A stretch of 45,453 nucleotides of DNA, taken from positions 1 to 45,453 of the forward strand of contig JAHHIB010000069.1 of assembly GCA_019359075.1 (NCBI GenBank), written 5' to 3'. The position numbers were made by a program, and so were the translations under genes. Positions 25,785 through 34,862 of the stretch are shown here, in pieces (the first letter of the stretch is position 1; each line of letters opens with the position of its first letter). The notes below the pieces were generated by a model that was not told the origin of the DNA, searched no databases, and saw only the letters and a list, made by a program, of their open reading frames with translations. Source of the DNA: Kalymmatonema hyalinum WJT4-NPBG1. Lineage in GTDB: Bacteria; Cyanobacteriota; Cyanobacteriia; Cyanobacteriales; Nostocaceae.

Positions 25785-26435
25785 TTAAAACAGTGATAGT
25801 TGCGGATTATTTTCCTCTGTAGATTGATTGCTTAAGAGTGGTTTTTGCTTAAGCTTTTTACCCCATTCGTTGCTTGCACTTTTGATGACACGAGTGCGGA
25901 TATCGGTGGCGAGGCTTTCATAATCATGCTTAATTTGTTTGTAATCGATAGGTTTGATACCAATGCTTTCCCAAAGGTTATTGTAATCATAGTTTGGGAA
26001 TGGTTGGTGCTTGATAAGGGTAGTATGACTGCAATAAAGATAAACATTAGTCCATTCCCAAGACAGTGGAACCTCAAATGTGATTGGCATCATTACAGCA
26101 AGTACTTCGCTTGGCGTAGCAAGTTTCCCTACCTCCTCTTTATCTACCTCTTCTAGGATTGTATCTAGTCTATCAATTGCAATTGCTTGCCACACCCAAC
26201 TGGGAATAGCATCCCTCCATTCTCGCCCACCAGTGATTGTGGGACCAGCTAGATATTTAATTAATTGTGCATCCACCTCTGCTAGTTCTAACAAACAGGC
26301 GAATACCTTTCTATCCATTCCCATGCTGGCTAGAATCTTAAGCATCTTTTGAATGTTAGGAGTTAGTATTTTTTCTCCTTTTGATTTATTAGTTTTGATT
26401 GTTTGTTCAATATCAAACAGGCTTTGTTCTTGCAT
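25785..26435 (-). CDS. Unknown plasmid protein ending in a clamp-binding-like QLSLF
   Basis: 216 aa from ATG 26435, chosen because GGAG sits 7 bases upstream; an ATG four codons earlier contains that site. No catalytic motif recognised. It is helical in its first half (MLKILASMGMDRKVFACLLE) and Trp-rich in the middle (PLSWEWTNVYLYCSHTTL). The last residues NPQLSLF match the beta-clamp-binding consensus QL(S/D)LF, and QEQSLFDI near the start is similar. With clamp and clamp-loader genes next door, docking on the sliding clamp is plausible. Confidence 0.65.
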   Translation of the reverse strand: MQEQSLFDIEQTIKTNKSKGEKILTPNIQKMLKILASMGMDRKVFACLLELAEVDAQLIKYLAGPTITGGREWRDAIPSWVWQAIAIDRLDTILEEVDKEEVGKLATPSEVLAVMMPITFEVPLSWEWTNVYLYCSHTTLIKHQPFPNYDYNNLWESIGIKPIDYKQIKHDYESLATDIRTRVIKSASNEWGKKLKQKPLLSNQSTEENNPQLSLF

Positions 26436-26449
26436 TTTAATCTCCATAT

Positions 26450-26485
26450 AAAAAGCCGCTAGCTAGTAGAAATTAGCTGACGGCT
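26450..26485 (-). terminator. Terminator after the clamp-loader operon
   Basis: AAGCCG and TAGCT pair with AGCT and CGGCTT, with TTTTTAT following on the minus strand. It lies between the delta-prime gene and the 216-aa gene. Confidence 0.65.
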
Positions 26486-26509
26486 TGTTGGTATGTAACG
26501 ATGATTCTT

Positions 26510-27322
26510 TTAGGGTATGAGTAGGTTATCCCACACGTTTCTAGTTGATATATGTCCTTGAAATTGTTGCCTTGCTGTTCTAAATTTAGCAAGCAATCCC
26601 GTGCTTTTAGTCTTTTCCCACCAGCTTGTCTGTAGGTAGGTGAGTAATAAAGCTTGACTTGATTTATCCTGTTTACTTGTCCAATGACTCACTTCCAAGG
26701 CTGTAATTACATTTTTAGGAGGTACTTGCAGTTGGTCGAGTATGCTTTCAGGTATGGAATTTAACAAACTGTGGAATGCGATCGCGCGACCTGGACTGCC
26801 CGAACAAAGTTTGAGTATGTCTTGGTGTAGGAAGATTTTCTGATTTTCCAGAATAGTTTTTACTTCGTCAATAGGTAGTTGAGCAAATGGTACTATTTGA
26901 CACCTGCTTTTGATAGTAGTCAGTATATTCTGGGCTTGGGATGTGATAAGAATGAATATCCCTTTTCCTGGTTCCTCTAAGGTTTTGAGTAGGGCGTTGG
27001 CGGCGGCGGGTGTAATAGTGTCGCAGTCATGGATAATTACTACTTTGTGATTGCTTTCAACGGGAGAAGTTGAAACAAAGGTGATGATTTCCCGTACCTG
27101 TTCTACTCCGATAGTGAAATTTTCCTCTTGCGGGCGTACTTTCAGCATATCTGTGGTGCTACAGATGTAGGAGGCAAATAAAAGGGCGGTTTTGGTTTTA
27201 CCTACCCCTTCAACGGTGCTGGTAAATAGGTAGGCAAGAGCAGTTTTACCGCTTGCAATCGCGTTATTTAAGATAAGTTTTGCGGTATGCTGGGCGACTA
27301 TCTCGTTAAAGAGGTTGTTCAT
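26510..27322 (-). CDS. holB: DNA polymerase III delta-prime-like clamp-loader subunit
   Basis: 270 aa AAA+ protein. A P-loop-like STVEGVGKTKTA is present, as well as VVIIHDCDTITPAAANALLK, TLEEPGKGIFILITS and the arginine-finger motif KSRCQIV. This is the layout of delta-prime, which completes the clamp-loader ring and supplies the trans arginine. Shorter than the E. coli protein (334 aa). Its start overlaps the delta gene by 4 bases, so the two are translated together. Confidence 0.85.
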   Translation of the reverse strand: MNNLFNEIVAQHTAKLILNNAIASGKTALAYLFTSTVEGVGKTKTALLFASYICSTTDMLKVRPQEENFTIGVEQVREIITFVSTSPVESNHKVVIIHDCDTITPAAANALLKTLEEPGKGIFILITSQAQNILTTIKSRCQIVPFAQLPIDEVKTILENQKIFLHQDILKLCSGSPGRAIAFHSLLNSIPESILDQLQVPPKNVITALEVSHWTSKQDKSSQALLLTYLQTSWWEKTKSTGLLAKFRTARQQFQGHISTRNVWDNLLIP

Positions 27323-28272
27323 AAAGTGCAGATTTTAATGATGGTAGGGGTGAAGTTGTCAATGCCAGACTTAAGTTCGCCTTCAAGTTGGATCAGTGCT
27401 ATGAGGGTTTGTTTAAGTTTGAGGGCGCTTATAGTTTCAACTTCTTTTTTGAGAAAGTACAGCCTTTTGGGGTTATTGAGTTCGCCGAGTGTTGAGATTT
27501 TGTTGTCGGGGAGTTTTTCTTCTACCCCTGCTTTGGTAATTAGCCAAGTGCGGAAGTAACTTATGAGAGTAGCGACTATCTTGAGAGGGTGTTCGTTATT
27601 ATCTAGCAGGCGATGAAGTATTTGTGCTGCTGTATTAGCTTTACTATTTTTGATGGCATGGGCAAGTCCGGTACAACTGGTATTGTTGTTGCTAATTAAG
27701 TGTGAGATATCCTCAATATCTAGTTTTTCCCCTTGGGCATAGATAGCAAGCTTCGCGAGTTCGCTATCAAGCCTTGCAGTATTGTTTCCAATTGCCTCTA
27801 CTAAATAGCTTATGGCGGTGGGAGCAACGTCTAACGAGTGGGTTTTTACTGCTGCTTGAATGACTTTTTCTATCCCTTCTTTATCCCAACTGGAGATGAG
27901 GGGAAATTCTTCAATATCGGTATGTTGGAGTAGTGCTTTTACGGCTTTACTTCTGCCATCAGGCTTGCTTTGTGAGGTAATTAACAGTAGGTTTCGTTGG
28001 GGTATTTTGGGAAGATTTTCTTGCAATAATAAAAATATTTTATCCGGGCATTTATTGAAAATCGTTCCATCTGTAATGTGAACAATCTTTCCTCCTTCTC
28101 CGAAAGGAATTTTCATCACTTCTGTTATTGCTTGGGATATTGCTGACGCTTTGTTATCAACTCGGATGTAGTTGAATATTTCCCACTCTTGGGTAGTGAA
28201 ATCTTTAATTAATTGTTCTACTCTTTTTGACATTGAGTGGGTATCTTCCCCATAGATGAATTTTACTGGCAT
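27319..28272 (-). CDS. holA: DNA polymerase III delta-like clamp-opening subunit
   Basis: 317 aa, close to typical delta length. The N-terminal part KFIYGEDTHSMSKRVEQLIK and the domain beginning TSCTGLAHAIKNSKANTAAQ, then LHRLLDNNEHPLKIVATLIS, are hallmarks of HolA, the subunit that opens the beta ring. It lacks a P-loop, as expected. First gene of a two-gene operon with delta-prime. Confidence 0.85.
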   Translation of the reverse strand: MPVKFIYGEDTHSMSKRVEQLIKDFTTQEWEIFNYIRVDNKASAISQAITEVMKIPFGEGGKIVHITDGTIFNKCPDKIFLLLQENLPKIPQRNLLLITSQSKPDGRSKAVKALLQHTDIEEFPLISSWDKEGIEKVIQAAVKTHSLDVAPTAISYLVEAIGNNTARLDSELAKLAIYAQGEKLDIEDISHLISNNNTSCTGLAHAIKNSKANTAAQILHRLLDNNEHPLKIVATLISYFRTWLITKAGVEEKLPDNKISTLGELNNPKRLYFLKKEVETISALKLKQTLIALIQLEGELKSGIDNFTPTIIKICTL

Positions 28273-28518
28273 GGGTATATTACTAGTTTATTTTATATTT
28301 AATTGCGTTAGCCAGTAAGTGGTGGTCAATAAATATTACTTGAGACAATAGTTCTTTTAAGCTTTGGTTTTATTCTGAAAAATAACTACTAGATTTGTTA
28401 ACCTAGCAGAAGATTTTTATTTTTTTGAATCTAATTATTTGCCTGCATTTATAATGTTTAACACATTGCGTTACTCGGCGAGGATTCTTTGCATTGTTCA
28501 TTGAGAAAATTTTACCAT
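28273..28518. other. AT-rich intergenic region upstream of the clamp-loader operon
   Basis: 246 bases, very AT-rich, between the holA start and the end of the 263-aa gene. It should hold the holA promoter. No iterons or strong hairpin recognised. Confidence 0.4.
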
Positions 28519-29310
28519 TTATATCTCCTTTAAATTTACTTTCTCATTTTTAGTTTGCTTTATTACCCTGATTGTAGGATGTTCAACTGATTGATTACCG
28601 TGATAATTGCGCCAGTTATCTAACTCATTGAGGTATTGTAATATAGCAGATGCACCTGCTACTTGATATAGTGAAATAGCCGACTCCCACTCCTTCAAAC
28701 TTGCTTTTTTATCATTAAGAATTTTGATGATGGCAGTAGGAAGTTTGATTTCCTTGCCAGTATCCAAATCAAAGTGCGGTGTCGTTTCTAGAAGAAGTTC
28801 TTGTTCTGATAGAGGTACGCCACTGCTTTTAAGATTTATCTCATTTAGTTGGGCAGTGATACCTGATAGAGGTAGACTTTGTTGGGTTACACGCGTAACT
28901 TTCCCTTGGTAACTTCTCTTTTGTTTAACTACCTTAGATTTGACAACGACAGGATTTTGGGGAGTGGGTATCAAGTAAGCTTGGGGGAGTTCAAGTGATA
29001 GTTGTTCTTTGAGTCTGTAGGGTACGGTTTGTTTTTGAGCTGGGATAATCTCGTAGGAGAAGTTTGCTGTTTTTCTGGGGTCGCCAAACTTGCGGAGTTT
29101 GACTTGTAGCTTGTAAAATATATTTCCTCGAATGAGAGTATGGCTATCAAGAACTACAGGTGTAGTATGTTCCCACCATTCAATTTCAATAACCCGGTCG
29201 CCATCTAATAAGTCATAAACGTTGGTTAATCTGGCGTGGGGTTTGTCTTTCAGGAAGTTATCTAACCACTTGCGTTGTTTTTTGTTGAGTAGTGATAATT
29301 TTTTAGCCAT
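28519..29310 (-). CDS. Unknown protein coupled to the B-family polymerase
   Basis: 263 aa, starting 2 bases after the polymerase stop, so it is almost certainly translated from the same message. The basic N-terminal part (LNKKQRKWLDNFLKDKPHAR) precedes a beta-rich stretch with VIEIEWWEHTTPVVL. Further on come a Lys-rich linker and a helical end. No catalytic motif is recognised. Position suggests an accessory or processivity factor for the polymerase. Confidence 0.7.
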   Translation of the reverse strand: MAKKLSLLNKKQRKWLDNFLKDKPHARLTNVYDLLDGDRVIEIEWWEHTTPVVLDSHTLIRGNIFYKLQVKLRKFGDPRKTANFSYEIIPAQKQTVPYRLKEQLSLELPQAYLIPTPQNPVVVKSKVVKQKRSYQGKVTRVTQQSLPLSGITAQLNEINLKSSGVPLSEQELLLETTPHFDLDTGKEIKLPTAIIKILNDKKASLKEWESAISLYQVAGASAILQYLNELDNWRNYHGNQSVEHPTIRVIKQTKNEKVNLKEI

Positions 29311-29312
29311 TG

Positions 29313-31136
29313 TTAGAACAGCGTTAATTGTTTGGATCTATCTAGCATTTGAGGATTTGCTATTTGCAAGATTTCTACTCGTTTTTGGGGAATTAAATTG
29401 AGATAATACTGTGATGAATACTTCTGTGTATTTTTGATATTTTGTACACCCTGAATACTATAATAGTAGGTAACGATATCTCCAGGTTTTCCTATTTTGA
29501 GAAGTTCTTTTTCACCTTCACGAATTTTGCGAGTGATGGAAAGTTTTTCTATCGGATACTCTCCTGACAAAATCTGCGATTTGACATTTCTGTAATATTC
29601 CTCGGCGCGTAGCTGATTTTGAATGAAATGGGTTAAATATTCAACGGGAAATTCTTTTTCTAGCTTTGAGCGAGAGCGACTTCTCCAACTACCTTTGCGG
29701 ATAATCCTGCCATCTTTTAGCCACAAGAGATAGTTCTTAGTTCCTCTTTCGGGAATAAACATGGCTTCAGCGATAAACTCTAATTTGACGATTATCCCTT
29801 TGGGTAATTGAGATTGAAGTGTGGCGTATACTTCTTCTGGGTTGGAATGAGTAAAAAACACTCCATCGGTATCAACTTCTATGGGGACTGCGCCAGCTTG
29901 ATTGATTACCTCAATCATAAACTGTAGGATACGCCGACCATAAGCTGTTACCAGGGCTGCTGCTTCCATATCATTGAAAGCAAGTTCAGATGTCCCGAAG
30001 AACCCAAACTGAGAATTAGCTAAAACCTTGGTGGATTCTCTTTTTTCCTTGGCGACAATATTTCCAGTTTTGGCAAGTTGTTCCAGTCTTGATTTTTCAT
30101 TTACCAAATATTGTAGGATGCTTAACCCAATGCGATTTGTATCCTTACGAGAGGCAATCCCTTTCGACAATATGGCATTGGGATACATTGAACTAATGTC
30201 TATGTATCCAACTTTCCTATACAGTCCTGGAACAGAATACGCTATTCCCCCTTGGAATTTGTATTTGCGGTCGGGTTTAGGTTTTATCCCTTGATAGTGA
30301 TGCTCGAAGATTTTCTCCCATTTGGTACCATTACCCGCGAGGGCTAGTTGTTGGAGGTTCATTCCCGGTACAACTAGCGCTTCGTAGTAATATGAGGGTA
30401 CTAGCCTATTGGCTATGAGTTGGGTATCTTCTAAGTCGTAAGTAAGATACTCCTTAATTTTCTGCCATCCCTCACTACCGCAACCAGTTTTCCAGCAAGC
30501 TAGAATTTCCTCATAAGGGAGAACTAGTCTCGCTTGAGAGCGTAATCCCATTTCTAGGACGGCTTGTTTGAGTGACCGTCCGTTGGTAAGCTCCTTAGCG
30601 ACAAAATCCCATCTGAGAACGCAGATATAGATATCTACATGGAGGCTGTTTCGGATGAATACTTCTCGGACAGTTAGTGGTGTACCACGTACCTGGGCAG
30701 TTCGGATAGTGCGTGCTCTAGATGCAATTTTAAAGGGATGAGCGATGCCATGTAATTCGCAGCGGGTGATAATAAACGGTAGGTCAAACTCAGTTCCATT
30801 GTAGGTATAAATTACATCTAGTTTGCTTGTTTCTAGATGTTTGAGAAACGAGATGAGAATTTTGCTTTCGGAGATATCCATAAAAATGGTGACTTTCCCC
30901 ATTTCGCTCATACAGCCAATCGCATAGATGCGATTCTCTCTTGGGTTTATTCCTGCTGTTTCAATATCAACTACCAGAGTTTTGAGACTAGAGTAGGTCG
31001 AAATATTTACTGTAGGTTGCCACTGGGGTATAGGAGTGGTATCTTCCCAGAATATGTCGAGTTTTTCCTCATCAACTATAATTTTATTACTAAGTTTGGT
31101 AATAAAATTTCTAGGGTTATAACTCATAAATTTCAA
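29313..31136 (-). CDS. B-family DNA polymerase with 3'-5' exonuclease domain
   Basis: 607 aa, shorter than most cellular PolB. Exonuclease motifs: DIET (Exo I, residues 57-60), YNGTEFDLP (Exo II, 112-120), YDLED (Exo III, 233-237). Polymerase motifs: DISSMYPN (A, 313-320), KVLANSQFG (B, 370-378), EVDTDGVFF (C, 420-428). So both activities are probably intact, although motif C has Gly in place of the usual Ser. The C-terminus SKQLTLF looks like a beta-clamp-binding peptide. It is encoded with bacterial clamp and clamp-loader genes but no DnaE/PolC. Probably the plasmid replicase or a repair polymerase. Confidence 0.92.
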   Translation of the reverse strand: MKFMSYNPRNFITKLSNKIIVDEEKLDIFWEDTTPIPQWQPTVNISTYSSLKTLVVDIETAGINPRENRIYAIGCMSEMGKVTIFMDISESKILISFLKHLETSKLDVIYTYNGTEFDLPFIITRCELHGIAHPFKIASRARTIRTAQVRGTPLTVREVFIRNSLHVDIYICVLRWDFVAKELTNGRSLKQAVLEMGLRSQARLVLPYEEILACWKTGCGSEGWQKIKEYLTYDLEDTQLIANRLVPSYYYEALVVPGMNLQQLALAGNGTKWEKIFEHHYQGIKPKPDRKYKFQGGIAYSVPGLYRKVGYIDISSMYPNAILSKGIASRKDTNRIGLSILQYLVNEKSRLEQLAKTGNIVAKEKRESTKVLANSQFGFFGTSELAFNDMEAAALVTAYGRRILQFMIEVINQAGAVPIEVDTDGVFFTHSNPEEVYATLQSQLPKGIIVKLEFIAEAMFIPERGTKNYLLWLKDGRIIRKGSWRSRSRSKLEKEFPVEYLTHFIQNQLRAEEYYRNVKSQILSGEYPIEKLSITRKIREGEKELLKIGKPGDIVTYYYSIQGVQNIKNTQKYSSQYYLNLIPQKRVEILQIANPQMLDRSKQLTLF

Positions 31137-31311
31137 ACTTTACGAATTATAAATGCTAAATTGATTTGTGAAAGTATATTTACTTGACTATTTGATTTCC
31201 AACCCGGAGGGCGTATGCTAATGTGGTGGTAATGAAACTTGACTTATTTTATTGATTAAATATTGTAAGAAAAAATCTCCCCTAAAATTGGGAAAAGTGG
31301 ATTTTTGATTT
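31137..31311 (-). promoter_or_regulatory. polB leader region and hairpin
   Basis: An AT-rich gap between polB and the IS element. A stem AAAAATC/GATTTTTT with inner CCC/GGG at about 31274-31317 is followed by T on the minus strand and may be the former terminator of dnaX, now separated from it by the IS. The polB promoter presumably lies at 31150-31260. Confidence 0.4.
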
Positions 31312-31483
31312 TTATAAGGTTACGCGATAGGCACAAAACTCCTGAGTATGTGAGTGACTCAGGAACTCACATACGTCCTTAAGGCGTTTGAGTTGTAGTG
31401 CCAACGGCAATTTTAATTGCCCTCCGGGTTCAGCAGTTGCTACAAGTCGGCAGAGCCGCCCAACGCACTGCTGAACCGCGACA

Positions 31484-31888
31484 TCAAGTAGTATCGTGGT
31501 GTCTTTGCTCCTCAATATATTTTCGTATTGTTTCATTGGAAACATTCCCTGTTGTTGAGACAAAATACGAGTGAGTCCATAGAGATGGTAGCTTAAGCAG
31601 GTGTGGAAAACAGGAGCGCAAGTAGCGAGAACTTCGTCCTTTGATTGACTTGACCACTTCATGTGCTGCCACGGTGGGTGGAACATTAACCAACAAATGC
31701 ACATGGTCACTCATAATTTCTAGAGCTATTACAACCCAGTCTTTTTCTTGACAGGTTTCCCAAATAATTTGCCGTAGACGTTTCTCTACGTCACCAACTA
31801 ATACCTTTTTGCGTCTCTTTGGTATCCAGACTAGATGGTAGTTTACCAGAGAGATAGTGTGAGAATTTCTCCGGTACTGTTGTGTCAT
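31484..31888 (-). CDS. tnpA: IS200/IS605 TnpA (Y1 transposase)
   Basis: 134 aa, normal for this HUH-fold single-strand transposase. The metal motif HVHLL has His62 and His64, and the catalytic Tyr124 lies in ETIRKYIEEQ. Intact by sequence, so the element could be active. Divergent from tnpB with 67 bases between. Confidence 0.9.
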   Translation of the reverse strand: MTQQYRRNSHTISLVNYHLVWIPKRRKKVLVGDVEKRLRQIIWETCQEKDWVVIALEIMSDHVHLLVNVPPTVAAHEVVKSIKGRSSRYLRSCFPHLLKLPSLWTHSYFVSTTGNVSNETIRKYIEEQRHHDTT

Positions 31889-31955
31889 ACTATGAGATTC
31901 TGGTATATTTGACTGTAGATAAATATATCACTGTCTACGGCAAAAGGATAAAAAT

Positions 31956-33431
31956 TTGCTTCTCGGTTACGTCTACAAGTTACGTCCAAAACAGGCGCAA
32001 GTTGTCAAAATGGATAACTGGCTAGATATGCTCAGAGCAAATTACAATTGGTCGCTGGCAGACAGGATTGATACCTACCAACAGCGATTTCTTCAAGGTG
32101 AATATTGTGACATAAAAACTAAGTCAGTAGCTTACCCCTTGGTTTGTTGTGTGTGTAGTTTCGGTGCTAGCGGTGAGCCTTGGCGTGATAACGGTAAAAA
32201 GAGAAGTGCCGGAGAAATACAAATTACATCGCTTCCAGAACTTAAGAAGGTACGTCCTTGGTACAAAAACATAGACTCAACTGTTTTACAGCAAAATATA
32301 AAGCGACTCGATAAAGCTTTTGAGAACTTCTTTGACGGTCGTGGTTTCCCTAAGTTCAAAAACCGTAGCACAATGAGGTCTTTTACTTTTGCAACTGAGG
32401 TGAAACTGGATGGGAACAAAATCTATCTACCCAAGTTAGGGTGGATGAGATTTTATAATTCACGTCCAATCCCAGAGGGGTTTAAAGTTAAATCTGTCAC
32501 TGTGCGTAAAAAGGCAGATGGCTATTATGTTTCTATCAGGGTTGAGGATGTAAGCATACCCGCATTCCCAATTAAACCCAGCAATGAAATCAATACTGTT
32601 GTTGGATTAGATATGGGATTGGGCAAACTTGTTTACTGTTCCGACGGTTCAGTTATAGACAATCCTCGATTTGCTACCAACAAGAAAACTAAGCGCTTAC
32701 AACGCATTCTAGGGCGTCGTGTCTCTAGGAAAAAGAAACGCTCTCACAACAGACGTAAATCACAGCGAAGACTGTCACTTCTTCAGCACCGTATAGCCAC
32801 CAAACGAGAAGCTTATCAGTGGCAAGTAGCTAAAAAGATAGTCAATAAGAGTAGCGCTGTTGCCATAGAAGATTTGAACATTTCCGGCATGATGAAGCGT
32901 TGCAAGCCTAAATACGATGATTCCAAAGGTAGATTTCTCAAGAATGGGCAAAGCGCTAAACGCGCTTTATCTCGTTCAATCGCAGATGCTTCCTGGTATG
33001 CTTTGATTTCCAAGATTGAGTACATGGCATCATTGTCAGGAAAAGTCATCTTGAAAATCAACCCGCGTTACACCAGCCAGACTTGTATTGTTTGTGGTCA
33101 TATTGATGCTGCAAGCAGAGATGGTGAAAAATTCATTTGCACCAATTGTGGTCACGTGGATGACGCAAACTTGCAAGCAGCTAGGAACATCAAGTTAAAA
33201 GCAGTTAACGAATACGGTTTGCTGCTTAAACAAATCAAAAAGGTACGGCGGGACTTGCCGGAACCAAAACAGCTAGTACTGTTTGAAACGCCCACCACTG
33301 AATCAACAGTGGTTAAAAGGAGACAACACCACGCTCATAAGAGCAAACGTGGTGTGCCTGGGAACTTGGGACTACAGTTGGATCTGTTCTTCCAAGATAA
33401 CAACAATGGTGGCTCTGCCACCTCGTTGTGA
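31956..33431 (+). CDS. tnpB: IS605-type TnpB RNA-guided nuclease
   Basis: 491 aa. It starts at TTG, supported by AAAGGA 6 bases upstream. RuvC residues are Asp219 (GLDMGLG), Glu305 (AIEDLN) and Asp402/403 (VDDANLQAA). The zinc finger is C377/C380 and C395/C398. All catalytic parts are present. TnpB nucleases use a guide RNA from the element's right end and help keep the transposon. The tail after residue 430 carries QLVLF (439-443) and QLDLF (474-478), both like beta-clamp-binding peptides. Confidence 0.92.
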   Translation: MLLGYVYKLRPKQAQVVKMDNWLDMLRANYNWSLADRIDTYQQRFLQGEYCDIKTKSVAYPLVCCVCSFGASGEPWRDNGKKRSAGEIQITSLPELKKVRPWYKNIDSTVLQQNIKRLDKAFENFFDGRGFPKFKNRSTMRSFTFATEVKLDGNKIYLPKLGWMRFYNSRPIPEGFKVKSVTVRKKADGYYVSIRVEDVSIPAFPIKPSNEINTVVGLDMGLGKLVYCSDGSVIDNPRFATNKKTKRLQRILGRRVSRKKKRSHNRRKSQRRLSLLQHRIATKREAYQWQVAKKIVNKSSAVAIEDLNISGMMKRCKPKYDDSKGRFLKNGQSAKRALSRSIADASWYALISKIEYMASLSGKVILKINPRYTSQTCIVCGHIDAASRDGEKFICTNCGHVDDANLQAARNIKLKAVNEYGLLLKQIKKVRRDLPEPKQLVLFETPTTESTVVKRRQHHAHKSKRGVPGNLGLQLDLFFQDNNNGGSATSL

Positions 33432-33475
33432 ATTTCCCATCTTCTAGATGGGAGAGCGTCAAAAGGTGAAAAGCA
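33432..33475 (+). ncRNA. Probable omega/reRNA end of the IS605 element
   Basis: The CCCATC-TTCTA-GATGGG hairpin directly follows the tnpB stop. In related elements the guide RNA spans the tnpB 3' end and right-end hairpin, with the guide copied from the flank. Here the flank would be the dnaX end. Extent inferred. Confidence 0.45.
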
Positions 33476-33478
33476 TTT

Positions 33479-34792
33479 TTATGCAGTTTGTAATTGAGAA
33501 TCAGTTTGAAGCTTTTCTACTAGTTGTACCCATGCTGGAGCCTTTTTTCCATTAATGGGTGTAAGCTTCTGCCAGTGTTCCTGCAACTGCGCTTGTGATA
33601 GATGGGGTAATTGCTCCTTAGCCCAGTTAATCGCATCCTGAGCAGTTTTCCAATCCTTCCAGGGTTGGTAGCTACTCTTTGTGGTTGGAACTATCTCGAT
33701 AAGGGTGGCTTCCAACCATAAGTGTGCGCTTTCATCTCGCATGAGATTTTGGCGTACCATTAGGAGTGCGATCGCCGAGTGAATGTGGTTAATACTCCAC
33801 GATTTGGAGATGGTTGTAAGTTCGTTCCAAGTGTCCTCCTCTAAAAGAGTGAGATTTCTGTCATTGGGGTTGATTTTGCAGATAAGTAAGTCTTTTAGAA
33901 AGCTGACAAGACTAGTGTGGATGGTGATTGGGTGCTTGCCATATTTCATCCAATCTTGGAGAATGCCTAAATTGCCTGTAATTTCCCCCTTGGTGATATT
34001 TTCACAGAAAGTGACTAAATCATGTTCGGGGATAGTACCTGATAGTTCCCATACCCAGTTGGGAGTGATTTCCCCTTCTTCCAATAAGGTTAGTTGATCT
34101 AGGAGTTTGAGTGAGTCGCGTAGGTGCCCGTGGCAAGCTTTAGCGATCGCGGTTAATGCTGTAGGAGTGATATTTATACTTTCTTGGTGGGCAACTTTTT
34201 CCAGGTAATCTACAACTAGTGAGAGGGAAACTCTTCTAAAGTCAAACTTTTGGCAGCGGGAGATGATAGTTTCTGGAACCTTGTGTACCTCGGTAGTACA
34301 GAAGATGAACACAACATGAGCTGGTGGTTGTTCTACTGTTTTAAGTAATGCTTGCCAGGATTGCTGGGAAAGGGCATGACATTCATCTACTATTAGGATT
34401 TTGCGTCTACTCTCGATTGGTTTAAGTTGAAGGTTAGAAACTATCTCGCGGATGTTATCTACTCCTGAGTGACTGGCGGCGTCGAGTTCGGTTACATCGA
34501 GGGATGAGGAGTGAGAAATAGTCTGACAAGAATTGCACTCGCCACAGGGTTTGGTTGTTGGTTCTTGGGTTGATTGACAGTTGAGGGATTTGGCGAGAAT
34601 ACGGGCTGTACTGGTTTTACCTGTACCCTTGGGACCGGTAAATAGATAAGCTGGGGCAATTTTGCTGAGTGCGTTCGTGGAGTGACTTCCTCCTGAGAGT
34701 ATTGCATTATCCAGAGTGCGTACAATATGTTCTTGTCCAATGATTTGTGAAAGTTGCTGGGGGCGATATTTGAGATGCAGTGGTATGTACAT
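33479..34792 (-). CDS. dnaX: DNA polymerase III tau/gamma-like clamp-loader ATPase
   Basis: 437 aa, gamma-like length with no long tau tail. Walker A GPKGTGKTS (53-61), zinc module C72 with CGECNSC (C83, C86, C89), Walker B DECH (136-139), arginine-finger SRC (178-180) and sensor 2 GHLRDSLKLL. It is the motor of the clamp loader together with delta and delta-prime encoded 6 kb away. Its stop lies 4 bases from the IS605 element. Confidence 0.92.
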   Translation of the reverse strand: MYIPLHLKYRPQQLSQIIGQEHIVRTLDNAILSGGSHSTNALSKIAPAYLFTGPKGTGKTSTARILAKSLNCQSTQEPTTKPCGECNSCQTISHSSSLDVTELDAASHSGVDNIREIVSNLQLKPIESRRKILIVDECHALSQQSWQALLKTVEQPPAHVVFIFCTTEVHKVPETIISRCQKFDFRRVSLSLVVDYLEKVAHQESINITPTALTAIAKACHGHLRDSLKLLDQLTLLEEGEITPNWVWELSGTIPEHDLVTFCENITKGEITGNLGILQDWMKYGKHPITIHTSLVSFLKDLLICKINPNDRNLTLLEEDTWNELTTISKSWSINHIHSAIALLMVRQNLMRDESAHLWLEATLIEIVPTTKSSYQPWKDWKTAQDAINWAKEQLPHLSQAQLQEHWQKLTPINGKKAPAWVQLVEKLQTDSQLQTA

Positions 34793-34827
34793 ATTTGAGA
34801 GTGTTTGATTTTACAGATGAATTTGTG

Positions 34828-34855
34828 TATAGCCAGTTTTATGACTGACTATACT
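34828..34855. terminator. Hairpin between dnaN and dnaX
   Basis: GTATAG-CAGT pairs with ACTG-CTATAC (34828-34837 with 34846-34855). A T-run follows on the plus strand only, so on the dnaN strand it may be a weak terminator or RNA-stability element. Confidence 0.4.
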
Positions 34856-34862
34856 TTTTGGT

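Larger units (their letters stand above)
31312..33475. mobile_element. IS200/IS605-type element
   Basis: A divergent tnpA (minus) and tnpB (plus) pair with subterminal hairpins. At the left end GTATGTGAG pairs with CTCACATAC (about 31344-31375); at the right end CCCATC pairs with GATGGG (about 33439-33456). These elements move as single strands with no terminal inverted repeats or target duplication, so the exact ends are estimates. It lies between dnaX (stop at 33479) and polB, harming neither reading frame. Confidence 0.75.

Noticed and set aside
31312-31710. 132-codon minus-strand frame overlapping tnpA
   Set aside because: It is a shifted-frame shadow of tnpA continuing into the left-end hairpin of the IS element.
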